Assembly (NCBI RefSeq): GCF_024345495.1
Contig: NZ_JAGQBF010000021.1
Location: 1 to 51,645, forward strand
Reading direction: 5' to 3'
Length of the DNA: 51,645 bases
From: Synechococcus sp. RedBA-s
GTDB lineage: Bacteria > Cyanobacteriota > Cyanobacteriia > PCC-6307 > Cyanobiaceae
Shown here piece after piece: positions 1-10,624 of the stretch (its first letter is position 1; the number at the start of each line of letters is the position of its first letter). The notes below the pieces were generated by a model. The model searched no databases and was not told where the DNA came from. It saw only the letters and a program-made list of their open reading frames with translations. A program made the translations under genes and the position numbers.

Positions 1-1527
<1,527 letters not shown>

Positions 1528-1563
1528 CCCGTTCGCAGAACCTGATCGCTTTGAGACGTCTCC

Positions 1564-1589
1564 AACCCCCGCGAATGCGGGGGTTTTTT
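1564..1589 (+). terminator. Intrinsic terminator of psbDC
   Basis: A perfect stem of AACCCCCGC and GCGGGGGTT around the loop GAAT runs directly into a tract of six T (1584-1589). It lies 37 bases after the psbC stop and is the clearest rho-independent terminator in the window. Confidence 0.9.
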
Positions 1590-1716
1590 CATGGTCGAAA
1601 GACCTTGTCATCCCTCAGCGCAACGGTGAAGGATTCTGGATGCATCCGCTGCATCCACCCTGCCTACGTTGAAGACGGTTGAACATGCTGTCCCACTGAG
1701 CTCACTGAGCCACGCC

Positions 1717-2553
1717 ATGACTGCCACACACACGTTCCTTCATCACCAGCGCCGCTCGGCGGCATGGCTGGCCGCAATGGCGCTGTGCATGCCGGCAGTC
1801 GCTTTGCCGATACCAGCACTGGCCCAGTCCCGCTCCCTTGACTTTCCCAGCAGCGGAGTGATCTGCGACCGGACGGTTCGCATCTGCTACGACAGCAACG
1901 GGGTGTCCTTGCCACTGACCCGTCGCTATTTCGACCGGCGCGCCGAGCAGAACTTGCAGCGCCAGTTCTCCGGACGACAGATCCCCAGGGAATTTCAACT
2001 CAGTGGTGGGGAGGTCTGCGATCTCCGGCGCCAGATCTGCTGGGATGACGGCTGGAAGAAAACCAACGTGAGCACTCGCTTGAGTCGTCAGTTGTTCGGC
2101 AGCGACTGGAAAGCAGGGAATCAGTGGGGGAACAACAACTGGAAGCAGAACGAGCAGGCGAGCGTTTGCCAACTCTCCCAGCGCGGGCGACGACTCTTCA
2201 ACGGCAACTGCAGTCTCAGGCGGCGAAACACAGCGAATGGGACGGCCTATTCCGTAGAGTTTCAGGATGGACAGAAGTTTGCCTTCTACAACCGGCAGGG
2301 AGAACTCGTACTTCGTGACGGTACAAGAATATGGCCTGTGCGTTACACCAGGAGTGGCAATGAAGTGGTATTCAATTGGGCCGACCTGCAGCTAGCCGCC
2401 GGAGCGGGCAATCAGCAGACAGATCAGCAGGGCTATCCGCAACAGGATTATCCACAGCAGGGATATCCCCAGGACTACCCTCAGAATTATCCTCCCACGC
2501 AGAATCCAACCGGCCAGGTCCTGCAGGATCTGTTCAACAACCTGTTCCGCTGA
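1717..2553 (+). CDS. Secreted YcgJ-like repeat protein with a Gln/Tyr/Pro tail
   Basis: A protein of about 278 residues that begins with a signal peptide (hydrophobic core LAAMALCMPAVALPIPALA, likely cleavage after ALAQS), so it is probably periplasmic. It holds two copies of one Cys-containing module: GVICDRTVRICYD followed by LTRRYF, and GEVCDLRRQICWDD followed by LSRQLF. This resembles the YcgJ / Fels-1 prophage protein-like family, whose function is unknown. The C-terminus is a low-complexity tail built on GYPQQDYPQ units. The ATG at 1717 is preferred because it places the signal peptide correctly; an in-frame TTG at 1669 would extend it. It stands alone after the psbC terminator. Confidence 0.75.
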   Translation: MTATHTFLHHQRRSAAWLAAMALCMPAVALPIPALAQSRSLDFPSSGVICDRTVRICYDSNGVSLPLTRRYFDRRAEQNLQRQFSGRQIPREFQLSGGEVCDLRRQICWDDGWKKTNVSTRLSRQLFGSDWKAGNQWGNNNWKQNEQASVCQLSQRGRRLFNGNCSLRRRNTANGTAYSVEFQDGQKFAFYNRQGELVLRDGTRIWPVRYTRSGNEVVFNWADLQLAAGAGNQQTDQQGYPQQDYPQQGYPQDYPQNYPPTQNPTGQVLQDLFNNLFR

Positions 2554-2560
2554 TGCAGAT

Positions 2561-3169
2561 TCAGCCCGACAACCAACGGCGCAACAGGGGCAGACTCAAC
2601 CCGATCACATTGCTGAAGCAACCCTCGATCTGCTCCACCAGTAACCCGCCGCGGCCCTCCAACGCGAACCCGCCCGCACAGTTGAGCGGCTCTCCGCTGG
2701 CCACGTAGGCGGCGATCTCCGCCTCGCTGAGATCCGCGAACCTGACGCGGGTCGTGACCGTGGCCACCAGGAGATCGGACGGGAAGTGGCCTGGCTCCCC
2801 GAGGGTGTCCCCCACGGGCAGCAGGCAGTGGCCGGTGTGCAGTTCCCCCCATGAGCCGGCCATGCGCCGCCAGCGACTGGTGGCTTCCTCGGCATCACGG
2901 GGCTTGCCGAAAACGGCCCCGTCGAGCACAAACAGGGAGTCGCAGCCAAGCACGCCACACACATCCTCGCCCTCCGGCAAGACCAGCTCATGCCCCACCG
3001 CCTCGGCTTTGGCCCGTGCCAACGCCTGCACCAGCTGGAGTGGATCTGGATCCCGCCAGGCCTCCTCATCGACGCCGCTCACCTGCACCCGGTGGGGGAT
3101 GCCCGCCTGCTCCAGCAACCGGCGTCGTGCCGGCGAGGCAGAGGCCAGCACCAGTGGGGCTTGCGACAT
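2561..3169 (-). CDS. maf: Maf-like nucleoside triphosphate pyrophosphatase
   Basis: A member of the Maf/HAM1 fold family, cytosolic enzymes that hydrolyse non-canonical or methylated nucleoside triphosphates to monophosphates and pyrophosphate. The N-terminal signature [18 protein letters not shown] is plain, followed by the second acidic motif [10 protein letters not shown] and the KPRDAEEA segment. Length is 202 residues from the ATG at 3169, normal for the family; the frame stays open further upstream, but those residues do not resemble Maf. It converges with the secreted protein before it with 7 bases between stops. The exact nucleotide preference cannot be read from sequence. Confidence 0.93.
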   Translation of the reverse strand: MSQAPLVLASASPARRRLLEQAGIPHRVQVSGVDEEAWRDPDPLQLVQALARAKAEAVGHELVLPEGEDVCGVLGCDSLFVLDGAVFGKPRDAEEATSRWRRMAGSWGELHTGHCLLPVGDTLGEPGHFPSDLLVATVTTRVRFADLSEAEIAAYVASGEPLNCAGGFALEGRGGLLVEQIEGCFSNVIGLSLPLLRRWLSG

Positions 3170-3279
3170 GGACCCTGACCTCCTGGCCTTGGCAAGACCA
3201 CAACGATCCTCCTCCCCCGCAGGGAGACCCAGCCGTTTCGTCCCCACCAGAGAGCGCACTGATCCAGGAGAATCGGCAC

Positions 3280-3675
3280 ATGCATGGCCCGACCCCAGGC
3301 TCCCCCACCAGCACCCTCAACGATCCCCGCTCGCTGGAGCGGGCGGCCAGTGCCCTGCGTTGCCTCCCCTTCCGGCGGGCCTTCTATGGGCTGCTCAGCG
3401 GCGAGGCGATCAGCAGCGAGGAGCTGCACCGACGTGTCGACCGGGAGCAGTTCAGCTTCGCTCCCCTGAGCAGCGACCGGGCTGAAGACCACTTCATCTG
3501 GCTGATCCGGGTGGGGGTGCTGCGCCGGGAGGTGGATGGCCAGGGACTGACCGAGCGGGTGCGGCTGACGCCGATGGGCCGGGAGCTGCTGGAGCGCTGG
3601 AGCGGGGAGATCCCAAGGGCTTCCCTGCTGGAGCGGATCCGCCATGGGCTGCGCCGCCGCTGGCCGCGCCTGTGA
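3280..3675 (+). CDS. Npun_F0494-like conserved cyanobacterial protein
   Basis: A 131-residue protein starting at the ATG at 3280, with AGGAG at 3266-3270 as ribosome site. The segments [18 protein letters not shown] and [19 protein letters not shown] followed by [13 protein letters not shown] look like a small winged-helix-type fold and match my memory of the Npun_F0494 family, which is restricted to cyanobacteria and has no assigned role. Its TGA overlaps the GTG start of cobQ, so the two are almost certainly translated from one message. A regulatory role is only inference from the fold. Confidence 0.7.
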   Translation: MHGPTPGSPTSTLNDPRSLERAASALRCLPFRRAFYGLLSGEAISSEELHRRVDREQFSFAPLSSDRAEDHFIWLIRVGVLRREVDGQGLTERVRLTPMGRELLERWSGEIPRASLLERIRHGLRRRWPRL

Positions 3676-5192
3676 AGCCGCTGATGGTGCTGGGAACCAG
3701 CAGCGGCGCGGGCAAGTCGCTGATGGCAGCAGCCCTCTGTCGGGTGCTGCTGCGGCGCGGCGAGACGCCCCTGCCCTTCAAGGGTCAGAACATGAGCCTC
3801 AACGCCTGGGTGGATGGCTCTGGCGGCGAGATGGCCTACAGCCAGGCCCTCCAGGCCTGGGCGGCGGGCCTGGAGCCGGCGGTGGCGATGAATCCCGTGC
3901 TGCTCAAACCCCAGGGCGACAGCACCAGCGAGGTGATTCACCTGGGGCGCTCCGTGGGGGTGTGCCGCGCCGAGCACTACTACCGCGACTGGTTCCGTCC
4001 GGGCTGGGCAGCGATCCGCCAGGGCCTGAGCGATCTGCAGACCAGCCATCCAGGTGGGCGGCTGGTGCTGGAGGGGGCCGGCAGCCCAGTGGAGGTGAAC
4101 CTGCAGTCGCGGGATCTCACCAACCTGCGCCTGGCCCAGTTCCTGCGGGCCCGTTGCCTGCTGGTGGCCGACATCGAGCGGGGGGGAGTCTTCGCGCAGA
4201 TCGTGGGCACCCTGGCCCTGCTGCGGCCGGTGGAGCGGCCGTTGATCCGCGGCATCCTGATCAACCGCTTCCGCGGGCGCCGGGAGCTCTTCGACGAGGG
4301 CCGCAGCTGGCTGGAGCGCCACACCGGCCTGCCGGTGCTGGGGGTGATGCCCTGGCTCGATGAACTCTTTCCCCCGGAGGATTCCCTCGACCTGCTGGAG
4401 CGCAAGGCGCGTAAAGCCGACGCCGAACTGGAGATCGCGGTGCTGCGCCTGCCCTCGATCAGCAATTTCTCCGATCTCGATCCCCTCGAAGCCGAACCCA
4501 GTGTTCGGCTTCGCTGGGTGCGCCCCGGGGAGCCCCTCGGCAGCCCCGATGCCGTGATCATCCCCGGGAGCAAGCAGACCCTGCGGGATCTGCAGGCCCT
4601 GCGTGTCAGCGGACTGGGCGAGGAGCTACGGCGGCATCTGGCTGGCGGCGGCCATCTCTTCGGCCTCTGCGGCGGCCTGCAGATGCTGGGCCAGAGCCTG
4701 CTGGATCCCCACGGTCTTGAAGGCAGTCTTGAAGGCAGCCTTGAAGGAGGCGGCGCCAGCGGCGAGCACGCCGGGCTGGGGCTGCTGCCCCTCCTCACCC
4801 ACTACGACCACGACAAGGCCACCCAGCAGGTGAGTGCCCCGGCCCTCTGGCCACCGGGCAGCAGCCTGGCCCTGGAGGGCTTCGAGTTGCACCGGGGCCG
4901 GAGCACCTGCCTGGAGCCGCAGCAGTGCCTGCCCATCGCCCAGCTCCCTGGTCTGGGCTGGTGGATGGCCGGGCCCAAGGGCGCCGTGGTGGCCGGCACC
5001 TACCTGCACGGGGTGTTCGACTCGGGTCCCTGGCGGCGGCGCTGGCTGAACCAGTTGCGCCACCGCCGCGGCCTCAACCCCCTGGGGGAGCAGCAACCGC
5101 ACCACAGCCAGCAGCGGGAAGCCCTGCTCGATCGCCTCGCCGAGGCCTTCGAGGCCCACGTCAACCTCGCCCCGCTGCTGGAGCGGCCATGA
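3672..5192 (+). CDS. cobQ: Cobyric acid synthase
   Basis: CobQ amidates adenosylcobyrinic acid a,c-diamide at four side chains using glutamine and ATP, in B12 (here probably pseudocobalamin) synthesis. The N-terminal ATPase domain has GTSSGAGKS at residues 7-15 and [12 protein letters not shown]; the C-terminal glutaminase domain has the nucleophile Cys333 in [12 protein letters not shown] and His446 in GTYLHGVFD. Start is GTG at 3672, overlapping the preceding stop. Length 506 residues is typical. Just after the Cys motif there is an odd threefold repeat encoding [12 protein letters not shown] (about 4717-4755). The following ferredoxin-like gene overlaps it by four bases. Confidence 0.96.
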   Translation: MKPLMVLGTSSGAGKSLMAAALCRVLLRRGETPLPFKGQNMSLNAWVDGSGGEMAYSQALQAWAAGLEPAVAMNPVLLKPQGDSTSEVIHLGRSVGVCRAEHYYRDWFRPGWAAIRQGLSDLQTSHPGGRLVLEGAGSPVEVNLQSRDLTNLRLAQFLRARCLLVADIERGGVFAQIVGTLALLRPVERPLIRGILINRFRGRRELFDEGRSWLERHTGLPVLGVMPWLDELFPPEDSLDLLERKARKADAELEIAVLRLPSISNFSDLDPLEAEPSVRLRWVRPGEPLGSPDAVIIPGSKQTLRDLQALRVSGLGEELRRHLAGGGHLFGLCGGLQMLGQSLLDPHGLEGSLEGSLEGGGASGEHAGLGLLPLLTHYDHDKATQQVSAPALWPPGSSLALEGFELHRGRSTCLEPQQCLPIAQLPGLGWWMAGPKGAVVAGTYLHGVFDSGPWRRRWLNQLRHRRGLNPLGEQQPHHSQQREALLDRLAEAFEAHVNLAPLLERP

Positions 5193-5440
5193 AGCGCGCT
5201 GCCACGCCGGTGATGGTGCACTGGCCCAATGGCCGCAGCACCCCGGTGCCCCCAGGCAGCGACTGGCTTCAGGCCGCCGCCGCCGCCGGCCAGGCGATCC
5301 CCACCGGCTGCCTCGGGGGTAGCTGCGGCGCCTGCGAGATCGAAGTGAACGGCCGGGTGGTGCGGGCCTGCATCGCCACGGTGCCCGCTGCCCGCAGCGG
5401 CGACCTGCGGGTGGAGCTGGCCAGCGATCCCTACTGGTGA
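5189..5440 (+). CDS. Small [2Fe-2S] ferredoxin-like protein
   Basis: An 83-residue protein with the plant-type [2Fe-2S] cluster pattern CLGGSCGAC (Cys-x4-Cys-x2-Cys) and a later Cys in RACIA. It is shorter than photosynthetic ferredoxin PetF (about 97 residues) and lacks its N-terminal part, so it is a divergent ferredoxin-domain protein. ATGA overlap with cobQ (5189-5192) indicates coupling. A role as electron donor in corrin synthesis is suggested only by position; the redox partner is unknown. Confidence 0.85.
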   Translation: MKRAATPVMVHWPNGRSTPVPPGSDWLQAAAAAGQAIPTGCLGGSCGACEIEVNGRVVRACIATVPAARSGDLRVELASDPYW

Positions 5441-5447
5441 GCGGCCC

Positions 5448-6728
5448 CTAGGGCTGAGCCGGATCAGACGGGTGGGCCTGGATCAGGCCGCCGCCCAGCA
5501 CCACGTCGCCTGCATAGAACACCGCCGCCTGACCCGGGGTGATCGAGAACTGCTCCTCGTGGAAGCTCAGCCGGGCGCGATGGGGGCGGCCTGCGGCTGC
5601 ATCGGCAGCCGTGGGCTCCAGGGGCAGCAGCTGGGCAGCCACCGGCGCGCTGCGGTAACGCACCTGAACCTCCAGCTCCAGGGGGCCAGTGGGCGGTGGA
5701 ATCGAAATCCAGTTGATCGCACCCACCACGCAACCGCTGCGGGCCGCCTCGGTGCGGGGGGCCACCACCACCCGGTTCATCGCCCCATCGAGGCGCACCA
5801 CGTGCAGGGGTTCGCTCCAGGCCACCCCAAGGCCCTTGCGCTGGCCGATGGTGAAATGCTCGATACCGTCGTGCTCCCCCACCAGCGTTCCGTCGACCAG
5901 CACGATCTGTCCCTGACGGGGCGGCAGGTAGGCATCGAGGAAGGCCTTCATCGAGCCGTGGTGATCGGCCAGGCAGAGGTCCTGGCTCTCGGGTTTCCGG
6001 GCGGTGCGCAGGCCGAGGGCTTCAGCTTCCAGCCGGGTGTCGGGCTTGGTGAGTTCACCGAGGGGGAACACCAACCGCGCCAGCACCGCCTGGGGCAGGT
6101 CGTAGAGGAAATAGCTCTGGTCCTTGTGGGCATCGAGGCCCCGCAGCAGCTGGTGACGGCCGGCGGCTGCGCTGGAGCCAGCGGCGTCAGCCAGGCGCAC
6201 CCGGGCGTAGTGGCCGGTGGCGATGCGGCCGATCCCCAGTTCGGACTCGGCCCACTCCAGCATCGGCGTGAATTTCACCTCCCGATTGCAGCGGGAACAG
6301 GGCAGGGGAGTCACGCCCCCCTCGTAGCCCTGCACGAGGAACTCCACGATCTGCTCGCGAAAGCGCTCGCGGCTGTCAACCACATGGTGGGGCACCCCCA
6401 ACTGTTCACAGAGGCCGGCGGCATCCACCAGCCCCTCGGCGCAACAGGCTCCCTTGCCACTCATCAACCAGAGGGTGAGACCCTCCACCTGCCAGCCGGC
6501 GGCCACCAGCAGCGCAGCGGTGAGTGAACTGTCAACCCCACCGGAGAGGCCCACGGCCACCCGATGCTCTCCGGGCCAGGCACGCAGGCGCTCCAGCGCC
6601 GCCGCCCCCGCAGCGGTGACGGGGCTGGCGAGGGAGATGGGAGCAGAGCTGGGAACTGGGGCGGTGGTGGTCAAAACCGGAGGCCTCCGGGGCGCAGGAG
6701 GAACGAAACAGAGCGTTGTTCCCATCAT
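5448..6728 (-). CDS. mnmA: tRNA 2-thiouridylase MnmA
   Basis: MnmA puts sulfur on U34 of Lys, Glu and Gln tRNAs by ATP-dependent thiolation. The PP-loop signature GLSGGVDSS is present, then the catalytic Cys in [11 protein letters not shown] and the second Cys in [12 protein letters not shown]; the C-terminal beta-barrel segment [20 protein letters not shown] also fits. The start at 6728 (two consecutive ATG codons) gives about 426 residues, slightly long because of a Pro/Ala-rich N-terminal extension before the PP loop. It is divergent from the NAD(P)HX repair gene with 54 bases between starts, so both promoters must lie close together. Confidence 0.95.
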   Translation of the reverse strand: MMGTTLCFVPPAPRRPPVLTTTAPVPSSAPISLASPVTAAGAAALERLRAWPGEHRVAVGLSGGVDSSLTAALLVAAGWQVEGLTLWLMSGKGACCAEGLVDAAGLCEQLGVPHHVVDSRERFREQIVEFLVQGYEGGVTPLPCSRCNREVKFTPMLEWAESELGIGRIATGHYARVRLADAAGSSAAAGRHQLLRGLDAHKDQSYFLYDLPQAVLARLVFPLGELTKPDTRLEAEALGLRTARKPESQDLCLADHHGSMKAFLDAYLPPRQGQIVLVDGTLVGEHDGIEHFTIGQRKGLGVAWSEPLHVVRLDGAMNRVVVAPRTEAARSGCVVGAINWISIPPPTGPLELEVQVRYRSAPVAAQLLPLEPTAADAAAGRPHRARLSFHEEQFSITPGQAAVFYAGDVVLGGGLIQAHPSDPAQP

Positions 6729-6782
6729 GGGACCGGGACCCCAGCGGCGGGCCCCGCCTGCCTCACCCGCACCGGAGCCCCC

Positions 6783-8354
6783 TTGAGCAGCAGCGACACG
6801 ATCCACTGGCCCCGCCGGGATGCCGCCCACCTGCTGGTGCGCGCGGAGCAGATGGCCCAGCTGGAGCAGCAGCTGTTCGCCAGCGGGCTGCCGGTGGAAG
6901 CCCTGATGGAGAAGGCCGCCCTGGCCATCAGTGGGCGCCTGCTGAATGAGCCCGAACCCCTGCGCCGAGGGGTACTGGTGCTGGTGGGACCCGGCCACAA
7001 CGGCGGGGATGCCCTGGTGGTGGCCCGGGAACTGCACCTGGCAGGGGTGCTGGTACGGCTCTGGAGCCCCTTCGAGCGCCACAAACCGCTCACTGAGGCC
7101 CACTTACGCCATGCCCACTGGCTGGGGATCGAGCGCCTGGGCACCAGCCCCGATCCGGCCGAGGCCGCCCTCTGGATCGATGGGCTCTTCGGCATCGGCC
7201 AGCAGCGACGGCCTGGCACCGCGATCGAAGCCCTGCTGGCCGAGCGGGCTCGCCTGAGGCCCAATCAGCTGGTGGCCATCGACACGCCCACGGGCCTGTG
7301 CGCCGACAGCGGCCGGCTGCTGGGGAGCTGCGCCGCCCGCGCCCGCAGCACCTACTGCCTGGGTCTGCTCAAGCAGGGACTGGTGCAGGACGAAGCCCTG
7401 GCCTGGGTGGGGGACCTGGTGCGGCTGGACCTGGGGCTGCCGCCGGCCCTGCTGGGGCAACTGCCGCTGGATCAACCCCTTGGCCTGGGTCGCCTGGATC
7501 AGCTGAGCGCTCCAGCCCTGGAGCCTGCGCCCCATGCCGCCAAATACGGCCGCGGCCGCCTGCTGGTGGTGAGCGGCAGTGCCGCCTATCCGGGCGCCGC
7601 CCTGCTCAGCCTGCTGGGGGCCAGTGCCAGTGGCTGCGGCAGCCTGCGGGCGGCGGTGCCGCGCCCCGTGGCCCGGCAGCTCTGGAGCCTGCTGCCCCAT
7701 GTGGTGCTGGGGCCAGCTCCGGGGGAAACAGGCGCCCTTGATCGCCTTGATGCCGTGCTGGTCGGCCCGGGACTGGGGCTTGCTGCCGCCCTCGCCGCTG
7801 GGCCCGGCGGCCCACCGCTCTGGCAGGCCCTGCAGACCTTCACGGGCCTGGTGGTGATCGATGCCGATGGCCTCAACCAACTGGCCGCCGGCGTGGCCGG
7901 CGAGGCGATGACCTGGCTGCAGGGGAGGCAGGGTCCCACCTGGCTGACGCCCCACGGCGGTGAATTCGCCCGCCTGTTCCCCGATCTGGCCGGCGAACCG
8001 CCCCTGGAGGCCGCCGCCCGTGCCGCCACCCGCAGTGGCGCCGCCCTGGTGCTCAAGGGCGCCCGCAGCGTGATTGCCGCCCCCGACGGCAGACGCTGGC
8101 AGCTGCTGGAGGCGGCGCCGGAAGCGGCCCGGGCCGGCGCCGGCGATGTGCTGGCCGGATACGTGGCCGGACGGGGGGCACTGGCTGTGGCGGCCGGGAT
8201 CGCAGCTGGGGAGGCCTCCACCCTGGCGGCCGCTGCCCTGGCCCACGCCCAGGCGGGGCTGACGGCCCGGGAGCGACTGGGGCCGGGTCAGGTCACACCC
8301 CAGGCCCTGGCCGCAACTCTGGGCCAGCGCTGTTCAGATGGGGCCAATTCTTAG
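6783..8354 (+). CDS. nnrD: Bifunctional NAD(P)HX epimerase / dehydratase
   Basis: A two-domain metabolite-repair enzyme that restores hydrated NADH or NADPH. The N-terminal epimerase (YjeF_N/NnrE) part carries [31 protein letters not shown] and [11 protein letters not shown]; the C-terminal ADP/ATP-dependent dehydratase (NnrD) part starts near residue 250 with [12 protein letters not shown] and ends with [12 protein letters not shown] near residue 452. Total about 523 residues, as in the usual bacterial fusion. No ATG precedes the first conserved motif, so I take the TTG at 6783 with GGAG five bases upstream; a GTG at 6837 is the alternative. Confidence 0.92.
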   Translation: MSSSDTIHWPRRDAAHLLVRAEQMAQLEQQLFASGLPVEALMEKAALAISGRLLNEPEPLRRGVLVLVGPGHNGGDALVVARELHLAGVLVRLWSPFERHKPLTEAHLRHAHWLGIERLGTSPDPAEAALWIDGLFGIGQQRRPGTAIEALLAERARLRPNQLVAIDTPTGLCADSGRLLGSCAARARSTYCLGLLKQGLVQDEALAWVGDLVRLDLGLPPALLGQLPLDQPLGLGRLDQLSAPALEPAPHAAKYGRGRLLVVSGSAAYPGAALLSLLGASASGCGSLRAAVPRPVARQLWSLLPHVVLGPAPGETGALDRLDAVLVGPGLGLAAALAAGPGGPPLWQALQTFTGLVVIDADGLNQLAAGVAGEAMTWLQGRQGPTWLTPHGGEFARLFPDLAGEPPLEAAARAATRSGAALVLKGARSVIAAPDGRRWQLLEAAPEAARAGAGDVLAGYVAGRGALAVAAGIAAGEASTLAAAALAHAQAGLTARERLGPGQVTPQALAATLGQRCSDGANS

Positions 8355-8380
8355 GGCCTTAAGTGTGTCGTTTTACTCGC

Positions 8381-8398
8381 ACAACCTTGAAAGGTTGT
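8381..8398. promoter_or_regulatory. Perfect 8-bp palindrome upstream of the sigma factor
   Basis: ACAACCTT-GA-AAGGTTGT is a perfect inverted repeat with a two-base centre, 62 bases before the sigma-factor ATG and 27 after the nnr stop. The short AT-rich centre fits a dimeric protein binding site better than a terminator hairpin, and no T tract follows. No convincing -35/-10 pair could be assigned around it. Confidence 0.5.
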
Positions 8399-8459
8399 TG
8401 AAATAACATCCCCATCTTCTCCATTCATCGGACATTGATCAAACCTTCCGGACCTGTTC

Positions 8460-9392
8460 ATGACAGCCTCCACCCTTCAGCCCCGCGAACAGCGGCGGCG
8501 GGGGAGCGATCCCATCAGCTGGTATCTGGGCACGATCGGGCGGGTGCCTCTGCTCACGCCTGCAGAGGAGATTGAACTGGGCAATCAGGTGCAGTCGATG
8601 ATGCAGCTGATGGAATCGGGCCTGGAGGATCCCCCCAGCGTTCGCCAGAAACAACTGCTGCGCCTGGGTCGTCGCGCCAAGCAACGGATGATGAAGGCCA
8701 ACCTGCGTTTGGTGGTCAGCGTTGCCAAGAAGTACCAGGGCAGGGGGCTGGAGCTGCTGGATCTGATCCAGGAGGGCTCGCTGGGCCTGGAGCGGGCCGT
8801 GGAAAAGTTCGATCCCACCCGAGGCTACAAGTTCTCCACCTATGCCTTCTGGTGGATCCGCCAGAGCATGACCCGCGCGATCGCCTGCCAGTCGCGCACG
8901 ATCCGTCTGCCTGTGCATCTGAGCGAGCGCCTCAGCGCCGTGCGTCGCGTCAGCCTGGAGCTGGCCCACAAGCTCGGGGCCATGCCCAGTCGCAGCGAGA
9001 TCGCCGAAGCCATGGCGATCCCGATCCAGGAACTCGACGGACTGCTGCGCCAGTCGTTGACCACCTCCAGCCTCGATGCTCCAGTGAACGGAGAGGAGGG
9101 ACGCAGTTTCCTCGGGGATCTGATCGCCGACACCAGCCACGAGGAGCCCCTCGACCTGGTGGAGCGAGGGATGCACCACGAGCAGCTGGAGCGCTGGCTC
9201 AGCTACCTCACCGAGCAGGAACGACAGGTGCTTGACCTGCGCTTCGGCCTCAACGGGCACGAACGCCTCACCCTCGCGGAGATCGGCCGCCTGCTGGAGG
9301 TATCGCGCGAGCGGGTGAGGCAGGTGGAACTCAAAGCCCTGGGCAAGCTGCGGAGCCTCACGAGCCGGCTGCCCAGCCAGCTCTCAGTCTGA
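8460..9392 (+). CDS. Group 2 sigma-70 family RNA polymerase sigma factor
   Basis: A 310-residue sigma factor with regions 1.2 to 4.2 but no long acidic region 1.1, which marks it as a non-essential group 2 (SigB-E type) factor and not the principal SigA. Region 1.2 DPISWYLGTIGRVPLLT, region 2 NLRLVVSVAKKYQGRGLELLDLIQEG and TYAFWWIRQSMTRAI (core binding and -10 recognition), and region 4 TLAEIGRLLEVSRERVRQVE (-35 recognition) are all intact. In cyanobacteria such factors respond to carbon, nitrogen, light or stress signals. ATG at 8460 lacks a strong ribosome site. Which named group member it is cannot be settled by eye. Confidence 0.93.
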   Translation: MTASTLQPREQRRRGSDPISWYLGTIGRVPLLTPAEEIELGNQVQSMMQLMESGLEDPPSVRQKQLLRLGRRAKQRMMKANLRLVVSVAKKYQGRGLELLDLIQEGSLGLERAVEKFDPTRGYKFSTYAFWWIRQSMTRAIACQSRTIRLPVHLSERLSAVRRVSLELAHKLGAMPSRSEIAEAMAIPIQELDGLLRQSLTTSSLDAPVNGEEGRSFLGDLIADTSHEEPLDLVERGMHHEQLERWLSYLTEQERQVLDLRFGLNGHERLTLAEIGRLLEVSRERVRQVELKALGKLRSLTSRLPSQLSV

Positions 9393-9401
9393 GCCTCGGG
9401 C

Positions 9402-10499
9402 TCAGTCTTCGGCCCAGATGTAGCGGGTGAGCTCGCTGGGATCTGGTTCCGGTGCCCCGAGAGCGAACGTCACCGCGTCGGCCACCTCAGCATCAATCTC
9501 CTTCTCGATCGCCTTGAGCTCCTCGTTGCTGGCCAGGTCGTGGCTGGTGAGATGGGCGGCCAGGGCCTTGATCGGATCCCGCTTAGCCCAGAACTCCTTC
9601 TCCACTTCGCTGCGCAGCTCATCGGGGTCGGCGAGGGAATGGCCACGGAAGCGGTAGGTGAGGCATTCCAGCAGGGTGGGACCCTCACCGGCCCGGGCAC
9701 GGTCCACCGCCCGCTGGGCCGCGGCGCGCACCGCCAGGACATCCATGCCGTCCACCTCTTCGCCCGCCATGCCGAAGGCGGCGGCCTTGCGCCAGATCTC
9801 CGGATCACTGGTGGCGCGATCGTGGGACATGCCGATTGCCCATTTGTTGTTCTCGACGACAAACAGAATCGGCAACTTCCACAGCGCCGCCATGTTCAGG
9901 CATTCAAAGAACTGGCCGTTGTTGCAGGTTCCATCGCCGAAAAAGGCGGCGGTGACGGCATCGCTGTCGGCCTCACCGAGGGCATCACGCTTGTAGCGGC
10001 TGGTGAAGGCGGCGCCGAGGGCCACCGGAATTCCCTCGCCGATGAAGGCATAGCCGCCGAGGAGATGGTGCTCCTTGGAAAACAGGTGCATGGAGCCGCC
10101 GCGGCCCTTGCTGCAGCCGGTGGCCTTGCCGAACAGCTCGCTCATCACCTCGCGGGCGGGCACGCCGGCACTGAGGGCATGCACGTGGTCGCGGTAGGTG
10201 CTGCAGAACCAGTCGTGCTGGGTGCGCATGGCCTTGATCACCCCGGTGGAGACGGCCTCCTGACCGTTGTAGAGGTGAACGAAGCCAAACATCTTGCCCC
10301 GGTAGTACATCTCGGCGCACTTGTCCTCGAAGCGCCGCCCCAGGGTCATGTCGCGGTAGAGGGTGAAGCCCTCATCCCGGCTCACCGTGGCGAGGCCCGC
10401 CGGGTAGAGCGCCGCCAGGCGTTCGGCGTGGCTGCCGGCTGCTGCTGCTTCAGCCCCGTCGGCGGCGGAATGGAGCGTGGCGGCGATCTCCTGAGTCAT
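9402..10499 (-). CDS. pdhA: Pyruvate dehydrogenase E1 component, alpha subunit
   Basis: The alpha subunit of the thiamine-diphosphate E1 enzyme that decarboxylates pyruvate and feeds acetyl units to lipoyl E2. Motifs include [24 protein letters not shown], the thiamine-diphosphate/Mg motif starting [17 protein letters not shown] and ending ENNKWAIGM, and the C-terminal [16 protein letters not shown] phosphorylation-loop equivalent. Length 365 residues is normal. It ends 9 bases from the convergent sigma-factor stop and its start at 10499 faces the division gene divergently. The N-terminus is Ala-rich, as in many picocyanobacteria. Confidence 0.96.
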   Translation of the reverse strand: MTQEIAATLHSAADGAEAAAAGSHAERLAALYPAGLATVSRDEGFTLYRDMTLGRRFEDKCAEMYYRGKMFGFVHLYNGQEAVSTGVIKAMRTQHDWFCSTYRDHVHALSAGVPAREVMSELFGKATGCSKGRGGSMHLFSKEHHLLGGYAFIGEGIPVALGAAFTSRYKRDALGEADSDAVTAAFFGDGTCNNGQFFECLNMAALWKLPILFVVENNKWAIGMSHDRATSDPEIWRKAAAFGMAGEEVDGMDVLAVRAAAQRAVDRARAGEGPTLLECLTYRFRGHSLADPDELRSEVEKEFWAKRDPIKALAAHLTSHDLASNEELKAIEKEIDAEVADAVTFALGAPEPDPSELTRYIWAED

Positions 10500-10624
10500 G
10501 GCAAGGGGAGTCGAGGCTGATGCGACTGACTGTAGGGGGAGAGCCGGGCCGGAAAGGTCAAAACCGATGCCGCTGCCTACACTCGCTCTAATGCCCTCGA
10601 TCCAGGGCCCGTGAGCTGAAGGGG

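Noticed and set aside
3280-5440. Cobalamin riboswitch before the cobQ group
   Set aside because: No B12-box-like conserved segment was seen in the upstream sequence; the genes follow maf closely.
8377-8409. -35/-10 promoter formed by TTGAAA and TAACAT before the sigma factor
   Set aside because: Spacing is only 11 bases, too short for a sigma-70 promoter.
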